Of a DNA stretch of 64,000 nt, positions 17,407-25,311 are shown one piece after another (the stretch's first letter is position 1; every line of letters begins with the position of its first letter). The notes under the pieces were generated by a model. It made no database searches, was not told where the DNA came from, and saw only the letters and a program-made list of their open reading frames with translations. Source of the stretch: Bacillus sp. SM2101 (GTDB taxonomy: Bacteria > Bacillota > Bacilli > Bacillales > SM2101); NCBI RefSeq assembly GCF_018588585.1, contig NZ_JAEUFG010000004.1, positions 62,001 through 126,000 of the forward strand, given 5' to 3'. A program made the translations under genes and the position numbers.

Positions 17407-17988
17407 TTATTCCTCTTCCTTCTCTTCTTTATCTTTTTCATTTTTATCAGATGTTTCTTCACCTTTGCTTTGCTCTTTAGAAATAACCCCACAAGCAATT
17501 CTTTCACCTGCATCCCCTGCTGGCTGACTCATTCCATCATCCTTATCTTGATGAATAACGAGCGCTGTACCTTCCATAGTAAGTAATGAATTTTTATCTT
17601 CTTTTAACGTAACTTCTGGGGCAGTAATATCTACTTTTACATTTCCATCATCTTTAACGGTAATATTGGGTAAGTCTCCTGCATGTGGGCCTTCAGGCTG
17701 TAACAGACCATGGTCTTTATCTTCTGGATTAAAATGATTACCCGCTGACTTAAAATCTGGAGGTTCACATTTACCAGTTTCATGTATATGTATTGCATGC
17801 TCGCCTTCAGGTAAGCCCTCTAAATCAAGCTCTATTTTTACACCTTTGCTTTGCTCTGAAAATTTTGCTGTTCCAAGTGAATCTCCATCAGCATTATACA
17901 TTTCTACATCTACCTTTGTTGGGTTTTCTTCTGTACAACCTATCGTCAAAACAGAAATAAATAACAAAGGAAATAGTACTTTATACAT
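17407..17988 (-). CDS. sodC: Cu/Zn superoxide dismutase lipoprotein
   Basis: A 193-residue exported lipoprotein (lipobox LTIGC, C18). The SOD fold shows all seven metal ligands: H67 and H69 (HAIHIH), bridging H85 (GNHFNP), H93, H102 and D105 (DHG, PHAGD), and H146 (LVIHQD). The disulfide pair would be C74 and C166 (GERIACGVI). An acidic Lys/Glu-rich tail follows. The B. subtilis homologue YojM is known to lack two copper ligands; this protein keeps them, so it may be an active superoxide dismutase at the cell surface. The start ATG has GGAGG 5 nt upstream. An upstream in-frame start would extend before the signal peptide. Confidence 0.93.
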   Translation of the reverse strand: MYKVLFPLLFISVLTIGCTEENPTKVDVEMYNADGDSLGTAKFSEQSKGVKIELDLEGLPEGEHAIHIHETGKCEPPDFKSAGNHFNPEDKDHGLLQPEGPHAGDLPNITVKDDGNVKVDITAPEVTLKEDKNSLLTMEGTALVIHQDKDDGMSQPAGDAGERIACGVISKEQSKGEETSDKNEKDKEEKEEE

Positions 17989-18046
17989 TGTTACCTCCAA
18001 AAACACATTTTTCTTATATATTTCCCGCTATCCATTCCAAATATAC

Positions 18047-18170
18047 AAAGGCTTATTGCGTAATTTTCTTGCTTTTGTAGCTAAATTAGAAAAGCTACTA
18101 ATGGATTTATTCCGCTGACATCATCGTTAGAATAGAAAAGATGCCACATGAGCTTAGTTTAAACATTTTT
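18047..18170 (-). repeat. TIR repeat, minus orientation, partial
   Basis: The end AAAGGCTTATTGCGTAATTT and a core variant GAAAAGATGCCACATGAGC are recognisable. The distal end is missing. Confidence 0.6.
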
Positions 18171-18208
18171 TTGGATAGTACAAAAAAATAAGGCGATAAC
18201 AGCCTATA

Positions 18209-18240
18209 CAAAAAAAACCTACTGAAATTTACTCAGTAGG
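18209..18240 (-). terminator. Terminator overlapping the end of the small membrane gene
   Basis: A stem CCTACTGA / TCAGTAGG with a 7-nt loop, followed on the minus strand by eight T. Part of the stem lies in the last codons of the gene at 18229-18429, so the coding end and the terminator overlap. Confidence 0.88.
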
Positions 18241-18429
18241 GTCTTTAATTTGGTGTTTCTCCTCTAATATTTTTGCTCTTTGTTCCTCACGTGCTGAAAC
18301 TTTTTTAAATATAACGAATGTGACAAAAGCACCGATGGCAAATATAACAAAGGTTAACACTGCCGGTATATACTCCGTTTTATCTTCAGGGAAATACAAA
18401 AACAAATATAAAATAGCGAGTATTTTCAT
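18229..18429 (-). CDS. Small membrane protein downstream of the cyclophilin gene
   Basis: A 66-residue protein starting MKILAILYLFLYFPEDKTEY, with a second hydrophobic stretch IPAVLTFVIFAIGAFVTFVIF and a charged tail EEQRAKILEEKHQIKDPTE. It begins 18 nt after the cyclophilin gene on the same strand and ends in a terminator, so it is almost certainly the second gene of that operon. The ribosome site GGAAAGGG is acceptable. No family recognised. Confidence 0.7.
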   Translation of the reverse strand: MKILAILYLFLYFPEDKTEYIPAVLTFVIFAIGAFVTFVIFKKVSAREEQRAKILEEKHQIKDPTE

Positions 18430-18447
18430 CTACACAACCCTTTCCAG

Positions 18448-19206
18448 CTACTCAATCACGCTAATTGATTCGATAATTACCGGTTCAATTGGTTTATCAT
18501 TCTCTCCAACTTCAACGTTAGCAATTGCATCGACAATATCCATTCCTTCTATTACTTGTCCAAAAACAGTATGTTTAAAATCTAAATGTGGGGTTCCACC
18601 ATTTTCAACATAGTATGCGATTATTTCTTTAGGAAAACCTGCTTTTTCCAATTCCGCTTCAAACCCAGAAGTAAGATTCTTATTTTGAACGATAAAAAAT
18701 TGACTACCATTCGTATTTGGTCCACTGTTTGCCATTGATAGTGCTCCTCTAATATTAAAAAGCTGACGTGAAAATTCATCTTCAAAAGGTTGACCGTAAA
18801 TACTCTCTCCGCCATACCCATTCCCTTCTGGGTCGCCACCTTGAATCATAAAATCATTAATAACTCGATGGAATGTTACTCCATCATAATAGCCATTTTC
18901 ACTATGTGTAAGGAAATTTTCAACTGTCTTTGGCGCCATCTCTGGAAATAGCTTGATTGTAATTATACCCATTGTTGTTTTCATTTCTACAACTGGAAAA
19001 TTTGTAGTCTCATCCGATAATTGAGGATACTCAACCTGATCCTCAGTTTCTTCTTCGTTGTTTTCTTCTTGTTGTTCATCATTTTCCTCATCGACTTGTT
19101 CTTGTTGTACTTGATCTGATGAAGTATTTTCCTCCTTCACTTCCGCAGTGCCACAGGCAGCAAGTATGAAAAATAGACTTGATATCATAACAATCATTTT
19201 TTTCAT
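18448..19206 (-). CDS. Cyclophilin-type peptidyl-prolyl isomerase lipoprotein
   Basis: A 252-residue exported lipoprotein. The signal peptide ends FILAACG (lipobox, Cys18). An acidic Glu/Gln-rich linker at about residues 28-60 precedes a cyclophilin domain (about 70-250). Diagnostic segments are [39 protein letters not shown] then FFIVQ, and [13 protein letters not shown]. It catalyses cis-trans isomerisation of prolyl bonds, here probably in proteins folding outside the membrane. It differs from the cytoplasmic PpiB of B. subtilis by the lipoprotein leader and linker. It forms an operon with the small membrane gene downstream. Confidence 0.92.
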   Translation of the reverse strand: MKKMIVMISSLFFILAACGTAEVKEENTSSDQVQQEQVDEENDEQQEENNEEETEDQVEYPQLSDETTNFPVVEMKTTMGIITIKLFPEMAPKTVENFLTHSENGYYDGVTFHRVINDFMIQGGDPEGNGYGGESIYGQPFEDEFSRQLFNIRGALSMANSGPNTNGSQFFIVQNKNLTSGFEAELEKAGFPKEIIAYYVENGGTPHLDFKHTVFGQVIEGMDIVDAIANVEVGENDKPIEPVIIESISVIE

Positions 19207-19329
19207 GGTTTTAGTCTCCCTCTTTTTTTATATCAACTATTATCATATAAAAAAAGCAAGTCCACCACCAGTAAAAACTAATCTTTTGTCAAGATGCACT
19301 TTTTACTTCATAATTAAAATTAAATATGA

Positions 19330-19460
19330 AAGCTCTTTTCGTATACTTTGTTGCTATATTATTTGAATGATGTTGGTTATCTAAGTATGTCATCATTTTT
19401 ACGATGATTAAATGCTACATAAGCTAACCTTGATAAACTAGAAACAATGCGAAAACAGCA
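19330..19460 (-). repeat. TIR repeat, minus orientation
   Basis: Ends AAGCTCTTTTCGTATACTTT then GTTGCTAT, and GAAACAATGCGAAAACAGCA, are both clear. The core is poorly conserved. It ends about 15 bp upstream of the kapB ribosome site, so any kapB promoter lies in or next to the repeat. Confidence 0.78.
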
Positions 19461-19486
19461 AATATAAATGAATGGAGGAATCAGTT

Positions 19487-19870
19487 TTGACACAAAATCA
19501 CTTCCAAACCGGCGACATTGTTACGGCGATATATAAGACTGGGAAATATGTTGGAGAAATTACTAACATTCGGGAAAATCATTATTTAGTCAAGATTAAA
19601 GCTGTTATTATCCACCCAATGCAAGGGGATCTACATAATCCTAAACAAATTAACGTCCCATTGTTTCATGAACGTCGCGCGTTAGCCTTTGGTGAACAAG
19701 CAAATATCCCCAAGAAGATGGTAAAGCAATATAACGGTAACATCCTAGACTATGAAAAATCTTTACGCACAGCTCTTGAGCTTATGAAAGAACAACTGCA
19801 AGAAGACAACAGTGCATGGGCACTTCAAAGTATTGATAACTTATTAAATCTAGAAAAAGAATATTTTTAA
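19487..19870 (+). CDS. kapB: KapB, kinase-B pathway activator
   Basis: A 127-residue protein. The signature run YKTGKYVGEITNIRENHYLV, then VKIKAVIIHPMQGDLHNPKQ, then VPLFHERRALAFGEQ and NIPKKMVK, matches KapB closely. In B. subtilis KapB is needed for KinB-dependent entry into sporulation. I chose the TTG at 19487 because GGAGG lies 8 nt upstream and the N terminus then matches the B. subtilis length; the ATG at 19472 overlaps the ribosome site. Neither kinB nor kapD is adjacent here; yuxJ follows, as it does further along in B. subtilis. Confidence 0.92.
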   Translation: MTQNHFQTGDIVTAIYKTGKYVGEITNIRENHYLVKIKAVIIHPMQGDLHNPKQINVPLFHERRALAFGEQANIPKKMVKQYNGNILDYEKSLRTALELMKEQLQEDNSAWALQSIDNLLNLEKEYF

Positions 19871-20051
19871 AAAGGGTCTGTCACCACGGTTATTTTACAG
19901 CTAAAGAATGTTACAAATACCATTTGTAACCATGTGCCAATATTAACATAAATAACACCCGGTTATGCTTTAATCATAGTTAACATGAGTACCCTAGATA
20001 ACCTCTAACCTTAAGAGTCCATTAATTTCTTTTAAGCATCTTTCTTTTAAA

Positions 20052-20194
20052 AAGGCTGTTTTCGCATTGATTGTTGCTTTTCGTTCAAAGGTATAGGCAC
20101 GTATACACCTAGCGTTCGTGGCATTAGCTCTCATAAAACTCATCATACTGTCGAATTTTAGTGAAAATAACAACAAAGTTTACGAAAAGAGCCT
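20052..20194 (+). repeat. TIR repeat, plus orientation (type copy)
   Basis: The best-preserved copy, 143 bp. The left end is AAGGCTGTTTTCGCATTGAT then TGTTGCTTTTCGT. The core in reverse complement is AGCGTTCGTGGCAT. The right end is AACAACAAAGTTTACGAAAA then GAGCCT. The two ends are imperfect inverted repeats over about 36 bp. It lies in the 437-bp gap between kapB and yuxJ; nothing else is recognisable there apart from the yuxJ promoter area with a TATAAT at about 20273. Confidence 0.92.
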
Positions 20195-20316
20195 AAAAAT
20201 AGCTAAATATAAGCAATTTTCCGTCAACTTAGCGATCGTATTAAATGATTTCTTTCTGTAGCTTTCTCATATATAATATGTTGATAACAATATCTTACAT
20301 CTAAGAGGTGTTTGTC

Positions 20317-21531
20317 ATTTCAATTAAAAATAGAAATCTACTAATCATGTGGTTTGCAAACTTTTTTGTTGCTGCAAGTGCCACAATGATCATGCCATTC
20401 TTATCCCTTTTCATTGAAACGATGGGGGATTTTTCTGCTGACTATGTACAACGTTGGGCTGGTTTTGTATTTGGAATAACTTTTTTAACTGCTTTTTTTA
20501 TGTCTCCCATATGGGGAAGGTTCGGAGATAAACATGGTCATAAAAAGGTTCTGTTAATATCGGGGTCAGGAATTGCGCTATGTACTCTATTAATAGCATT
20601 TGTTCAAAGTGTTGAGCAACTTTTTACTTTACGTCTTTTGATGGGCGTAGTGACAGGCTTTATCCCCACCTCCTTAGCTCTTATATCTGCACAAACTCCA
20701 AAAGAAGAAGCAGGTAAGACTTTAGGCACATTACAAATGGGTACTGTTTCAGGTGGGCTCTTCGGTCCTTTGTTAGGTGGTTTATTAGCTGATTCAGTGG
20801 GCTTCCAATATACTTTCATTCTTACATCAGCTGGTATATTACTAGCTACGATCGTCGTTTTACTTGGAATTAAAGAAGTTAGACAAAGTAAGAAGAAAGA
20901 TAAACAACAAACATACTCTAGAAAAGAGGTACTTACCCATATCTTACACCAGCCAATACTCATTACCATTCTCTTAGTAACTACGTTGATCCAAATTGCG
21001 AATTTCAGTGTTCAGCCTTTGCTAGCATTATACGTCATTGACCTTACCAATGGATCAAATATAGCATTTTTGGCAGGTATGGCTTTTTCTGCAACGGGCT
21101 TCGGCAACTTACTAGCAACAAGACAGTGGGGTAATTTAGGTGATAAAATTGGTCATGAAAAAGTACTTGTCCTTCTGCTAGTATTTTCTTCTATTACGTT
21201 TATTCCTCAAGGATTTGCACATTCATTTTGGCAGCTTGTTGTTGCTAGATTCATTTTCGGTATAGCAGTAGGTGGTTTAATCCCCTGTACAACTGCATAT
21301 ATCCGTCAAGTTGCACCAGTTGCTATGCAAGGTGAAGTACTCGGATACAATGTTAGTTTTCGGTTTTTAGGTAATGTCATCGGACCAATGATGGGTGGCG
21401 TGTTATCTGGTTATTTTGGCATATCTTCTGTATTTTTTACTACTTCAGTATTATTTTTACTTGCTGCATTTATACTGTGGGGAGCTATTCATTATGTAAA
21501 TAGACACTCCGAAAAGGCTCACTATTCATAG
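20317..21531 (+). CDS. yuxJ: YuxJ-like MFS multidrug exporter
   Basis: A roughly 404-residue 12-helix major facilitator protein of the DHA1 type. The loop 2-3 motif A reads GRFGDKHGHKKVLL, and the half-repeat copy reads WGNLGDKIGHEKVLVL; motif C is seen as GLFGPLLGGLLAD. It follows kapB as yuxJ follows the kapB region in B. subtilis. The start is odd: GAGGTG is at 20305-20310 and the only correctly spaced in-frame codon is ATT at 20317. GTG at 20308 overlaps the ribosome site, and the next ATG would cut helix 1. Confidence 0.88.
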   Translation: MSIKNRNLLIMWFANFFVAASATMIMPFLSLFIETMGDFSADYVQRWAGFVFGITFLTAFFMSPIWGRFGDKHGHKKVLLISGSGIALCTLLIAFVQSVEQLFTLRLLMGVVTGFIPTSLALISAQTPKEEAGKTLGTLQMGTVSGGLFGPLLGGLLADSVGFQYTFILTSAGILLATIVVLLGIKEVRQSKKKDKQQTYSRKEVLTHILHQPILITILLVTTLIQIANFSVQPLLALYVIDLTNGSNIAFLAGMAFSATGFGNLLATRQWGNLGDKIGHEKVLVLLLVFSSITFIPQGFAHSFWQLVVARFIFGIAVGGLIPCTTAYIRQVAPVAMQGEVLGYNVSFRFLGNVIGPMMGGVLSGYFGISSVFFTTSVLFLLAAFILWGAIHYVNRHSEKAHYS

Positions 21532-21554
21532 TGAATAGATTAGTTTTTTTCAAA

Positions 21555-21715
21555 ATGCTGTTTTTGCATTAATTTGATTGCTGCTTTTCATCTATAGATA
21601 TTAGCACGTATACAATCACATTCGTGGCATCTTTTTCTACATTTAATATTAAAGAGTTCTCATAATAATGTTCATTTTTAGGAAAAATAGTAACAAAGGT
21701 GACGAAAAGAGCCTT
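21555..21715 (+). repeat. TIR repeat, plus orientation
   Basis: Left end ATGCTGTTTTTGCATTAATT then TGATTGCTGCTTTTCA, core CATTCGTGGCATCTTTTT, right end AACAAAGGTGACGAAAAGAG then CCTT. It is located just after yuxJ in the 358-bp gap. Confidence 0.88.
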
Positions 21716-21745
21716 AAGAAAAAAAAATATGTTCATAAATGAACC

Positions 21746-21826
21746 AGGCTAATAGCCTACTTTCTTCCTATATAAAGAGAGGTTATTAGCCTAAAAAAAA
21801 ACAAAGAATAAATTTATTCTTTGTTT
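21746..21826 (+). promoter_or_regulatory. Two adjacent inverted repeats before the zinc-ribbon gene
   Basis: First, AGGCTAATAGCCT (21746-21758) pairs with AGGTTATTAGCCT (21780-21792) except for one G-T wobble. Second, AAACAAAGAATAAA / TTTATTCTTTGTTT at 21799-21826 is a perfect 28-bp palindrome without a loop. They end about 60 nt before the next gene. They may be the yuxJ terminator, an operator, or both. Confidence 0.45.
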
Positions 21827-21889
21827 GAGTCTAACAGTAAAAACACATATAATGTTCTTTAGAGAACTGAGGACATAAGGAGGAAAGTT

Positions 21890-22324
21890 ATGAAAAACGT
21901 TGTCATTCATAAAATGGTGAAGTTTATTTTAACCGAAGGACACCTTAAGGGCTACTGGGATAAACATGGTCATGATTTAGATTTTGGTTCTTTAACGAAT
22001 GAGCAACTCGTAAGCTTGGCGAAAAAAGTTTTGAATAATGCCTCTCATAGTCAACTTGAGCAACATGTTGTTGGCCGTGGCTGGCGGACGGAAGATGAAA
22101 CAGTTGGAAAGCTTTTACTGGAAGATAATTCAGAAAAAGATGAACATATTGAAGTGATTGATACATCCGTCTCTGGCTCTAAATCAAAAAAACTACTAAT
22201 CGACAGATTGTTAAAAGTCGATTGTGAGAAAGGCGACTTTTCTTTTTTTGTCGAAGACTTAAATATTGATGTAACAGCACTTGTATGTCCAAAATGTGGT
22301 GGAAAAGTTATCGCTGACAACTAG
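21890..22324 (+). CDS. Unknown protein with C-terminal CPKCGGK zinc-ribbon motif
   Basis: A 144-residue soluble protein that I do not recognise. The N-terminal part is helical (MKNVVIHKMVKFILTEGHLK, then TNEQLVSLAKKVLNNASHSQ); the middle is acidic; the end reads ALVCPKCGGKVIADN, half of a zinc ribbon. The start has AAGGAGG 7 nt upstream. It lies 34 nt before an ArsB/NhaD-type transporter gene on the same strand, so the two form an operon. A regulatory or assembly role for the transporter is possible but unsupported. Confidence 0.75.
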   Translation: MKNVVIHKMVKFILTEGHLKGYWDKHGHDLDFGSLTNEQLVSLAKKVLNNASHSQLEQHVVGRGWRTEDETVGKLLLEDNSEKDEHIEVIDTSVSGSKSKKLLIDRLLKVDCEKGDFSFFVEDLNIDVTALVCPKCGGKVIADN

Positions 22325-22358
22325 AAGCTACAGATAAATATTAGAGGAGTGAATATCA

Positions 22359-23687
22359 TTGTATGAAGCAGTAACAACGGGAGTAAGTGACTTCCAATAT
22401 TTTGCAGCTATTGCGATATTTCTAATATCGTATGCATTTATCATTACAGAAAAAATTAACCGTGCTGTCATCGCCCTTTTAGGTGCTGGATTAATGATCT
22501 TCTTAGGCATTGTTGATTTAGAAGCAGCTTATGAGCACCATATTGAATGGGAAACTATTACCTTATTAATTGGTATGATGATTCTTGTTTCTATTACGAG
22601 TCAATCAGGAGTTTTCCAATATGTTGCCATTAAAACGGCAAAACTAGCTAAAGGGAAGCCGATGAATATCCTACTTGCGCTTTCGCTGTTGACTGCAGTA
22701 GGCTCAGCATTTTTAGATAATGTAACGACAGTATTACTAATCGTACCTGTTACATTTTCTATTACACGAATTTTGAAAGTAAATCCAGTTCCTTTTTTAA
22801 TTTCAGAAATCATCTTTTCGAATATCGGTGGTACTGCAACACTTGTTGGTGACCCTCCGAACATTATGATTGGTTCAGCAAACTCACATTTAACGTTTAA
22901 TATGTTTTTAGTTAATTTAGCTCCAATCGTGCTTGTAATTATGGCTGTTACTTTTGTTATTATCTACTTTATCTATCGAAAACAAATGAAGGCAGACCCA
23001 GCTCTTATTGATAAATTAATGAACTTAAACGAAAAAGATTACATAAAAGACACTGTTTTAATGAAAAAATCATTATCAGTGCTTCTTTTAACAATCTTAG
23101 GTTTCTTTGTACTTCATAGTATCTTCCATATTCCTGCGGCAGTTATTGCAATGGCAGGAGCAACATTGTTAATGCTAATTGGTGTGAAAGAGCATGATTT
23201 AGAAGAAGTGTTTGCATCTGTTGAATGGGTAACAATCTTCTTCTTCGTAGGTTTGTTTACATTAGTAGGTGGACTTATTGATATTGGTTTAATTGGAAGC
23301 TTAGCTGAAAAAGCACTAGAGGTAACAGGTGGAGATATTGGTACAGCATCTCTTTTAATACTTTGGGTATCAGGTGTTGCTTCTGCAACAATTGATAACA
23401 TTCCTTTTGTTGCTACGATGATTCCATTAATTCAAGATATGGCAGTTGGAATGGGCTTAACTCCAGCTTCACCGGAAATAGATGTATTATGGTGGTCACT
23501 CGCTCTTGGTGCTTGTTTAGGTGGAAATGGTACACTTATTGGAGCATCTGCAAACGTGATTGTAGCTGGTATGGCATCTAGAGAAGGTAAAGGATTTAGC
23601 TATATTGAATTCTTAAAAATTGGTGCACCGATTACAATCGTTTCACTTATCATCGCACATGCATATGTTTGGTTGAGATTTTTATAA
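22359..23687 (+). CDS. ArsB/NhaD-type ion transporter (IT superfamily)
   Basis: A 442-residue membrane protein with about 11-12 helices arranged as two repeats. Conserved motifs are FLDNVTTVLLIVPVTF then GGTATLVGDPPNIMIGSANS in the first half, and ATIDNIPFVATMIPL then GGNGTLIGASANVIVAG in the second. These are typical of the ArsB/NhaD and SLC13-like ion transporter superfamily. The transported ion (Na+/H+, arsenite or a carboxylate) cannot be decided. The start is TTG with GAGGAG 9 nt upstream. No arsR or arsC is nearby, which makes arsenite less likely. Confidence 0.9.
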   Translation: MYEAVTTGVSDFQYFAAIAIFLISYAFIITEKINRAVIALLGAGLMIFLGIVDLEAAYEHHIEWETITLLIGMMILVSITSQSGVFQYVAIKTAKLAKGKPMNILLALSLLTAVGSAFLDNVTTVLLIVPVTFSITRILKVNPVPFLISEIIFSNIGGTATLVGDPPNIMIGSANSHLTFNMFLVNLAPIVLVIMAVTFVIIYFIYRKQMKADPALIDKLMNLNEKDYIKDTVLMKKSLSVLLLTILGFFVLHSIFHIPAAVIAMAGATLLMLIGVKEHDLEEVFASVEWVTIFFFVGLFTLVGGLIDIGLIGSLAEKALEVTGGDIGTASLLILWVSGVASATIDNIPFVATMIPLIQDMAVGMGLTPASPEIDVLWWSLALGACLGGNGTLIGASANVIVAGMASREGKGFSYIEFLKIGAPITIVSLIIAHAYVWLRFL

Positions 23688-23704
23688 TATCTAAAAGCCT
23701 TTTT

Positions 23705-23748
23705 AAGAGGAGATTGGTCACTTATTATTGATCAATTTCCTCTTTTTA
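23705..23748 (+). terminator. Transporter operon terminator
   Basis: A long stem AAGAGGAGATTGGTCA / TGATCAATTTCCTCTT with two mismatches, followed by TTTATT. Confidence 0.85.
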
Positions 23749-23768
23749 TTGCGTTGGGGGTAATCATA

Positions 23769-24310
23769 AAGCTTTGTTGCTATTGTTAGTAATTAGTAAA
23801 CTAGTTAAGACACATATCACACAACAGTCATCGTTTTAAAGAAGAAAAGATGCCGCGAACTCGCATTACATACCGTATTTTTGCTTAATACGAACAACTA
23901 CAATTAGTTCGAAAACAGGTTTAGCTAAGGCTCTTTTCTTATACTTTTTGCTATTGTTATTAAATTTAAACAAGTGCTTAGATGTATTAAGCTATGTCGT
24001 CTTACAAGAAAGAAAAGATGCCACGAACTCGCATTATATATCGTATTTAATTACTTAGTACGAACAACTACAATTAGTTCGGGAACAGGTTTAGCTAAGG
24101 CTCTTTTCTTATATTTTTTGCTATTGTAATTAAATTTAAATAGGTGCTTAGCTATATTAAGCTATATTAAGCTATGTCGTCTTACAAGAAAGAAAAGATG
24201 CCACGAACTCGCATTATTTACCGTATTTAATTACTTAGTACGAACAACTACAATTAGTTCGAGAACAGGTATAGCTAAGGCTCTTTTCTTATACTTTGTT
24301 GATATCTAAG
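23769..24310 (-). repeat. Tandem array of TIR repeats
   Basis: Copies begin at about 23769 (partial left part), 23927, 24097 and 24277 (only the first end), with periods of 170 and 180 bp. The extra 10 bp in the third copy is a duplicated AGCTATATTA. Every full copy has GAAAAGATGCC(A/G)CGAACTCGCATT and ends TACGAACAACTACAATTAGT then TCG, ACAGGT(T/A)TAGCTAAGG. The two full copies at 23927 and 24097 are nearly identical. It fills the gap between the transporter and cssR; 24311-24460 holds nothing I recognise. Confidence 0.9.
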
Positions 24311-24577
24311 CTAAATTAAAGCAGCTAGATGGTTATTTTTTATACAATGTAACACCTCAACAACACCAAATGATTACGCTTTATCACAACGAAAGAATAC
24401 AGTGAAAACACACTTCATTTGTAGCATCACATAATTTCCCACAATTCCTTGATAATTCTTTGACAATATTGCCTATAATATAAAATATAAGTAATGTCTA
24501 AGCCCACAATGTCACGATTGAAAAGGAGGTTAGCCCTTTTCTTAACACCTAAGAAAAAGTTATAATGAAAATACCTT

Positions 24578-24603
24578 AAGGGGCGTAAATACATACGCCT
24601 CTT
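24578..24603 (+). promoter_or_regulatory. Leader hairpin upstream of cssR
   Basis: A 10-bp stem AAGGGGCGTA / TACGCCTCTT with one G-T pair and a 6-nt loop ends 36 nt before the cssR start. Upstream, TTGACA near 24463 and TATAAT/TAAAAT near 24475-24485 could be promoter elements, but their spacing is not ideal. Confidence 0.35.
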
Positions 24604-24639
24604 ATGGTTGTGAAGACATATATGAGGAGGCTTTTTCCA

Positions 24640-25311
24640 TTGAGTTATTCAATATATCTAGTTGAGGATGAAATGAATTTAAACCAAATATTAACAACGT
24701 ATTTACAAAATGAGGGGTGGCATGTAACATCGTTTCATACAGGACTTGACGCTAAGAACTCAATTAAAGAGCAGCCAAACCTATGGATTTTAGATATAAT
24801 GCTCCCTGATATAGATGGCTATGAATTAATTAAAGCCATTAAAGAGCATGATGAGCAAACACCGGTTATTTTTATTTCAGCTCGTGATGAGGATCTAGAC
24901 CGTATCATCGGTTTGGAATTAGGAAGCGATGATTACTTAGCTAAACCGTTTTTACCAAAGGAGTTAGTTATCCGCACAAAAAAGCTATTAACTAGAGTTT
25001 ATGGCAAGCAAACAGTCCATAATGCCATTCATTATGGAAATTATGTGATTAACGAAGAAAAGCGAACCGTACACATAGAGAATGAAGAGGTTGTACTATC
25101 ATCAAAGGAATTTGATTTATTATTATTGTTCGTTAAAAACATAGGCCAAGCATTTTCCCGTGAACAGGTTCTTGATTATATTTGGGGGAGTGATTACTTC
25201 GGTTCAGACAGAGTTGTTGATGATTTAGTACGGAGAGTTCGTAAAAAGGTTACAGAATTGCGTGTAGAAACATTATATGGCTTCGGATATCGAACGGTTG
25301 AATCAACATGA
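24640..25311 (+). CDS. cssR: CssR, secretion-stress response regulator
   Basis: A 223-residue OmpR-family regulator beginning (TTG) MSYSIYLVEDEMNLNQILTT and carrying D52 in LWILDIMLPDIDGYE. The segment FISARDEDLDRIIGLELGSD then DYLAKPFLPKEL and the C-terminal VVDDLVRRVRKK then VETLYGFGYR follow CssR very closely. CssRS senses misfolded secreted proteins and induces htrA and htrB in B. subtilis. The TTG start is chosen because AGGAGG lies 9 nt upstream; the in-frame ATG at 24604 lies within the leader. It overlaps cssS by 4 nt. No htr gene is adjacent in this window. Confidence 0.92.
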   Translation: MSYSIYLVEDEMNLNQILTTYLQNEGWHVTSFHTGLDAKNSIKEQPNLWILDIMLPDIDGYELIKAIKEHDEQTPVIFISARDEDLDRIIGLELGSDDYLAKPFLPKELVIRTKKLLTRVYGKQTVHNAIHYGNYVINEEKRTVHIENEEVVLSSKEFDLLLLFVKNIGQAFSREQVLDYIWGSDYFGSDRVVDDLVRRVRKKVTELRVETLYGFGYRTVEST

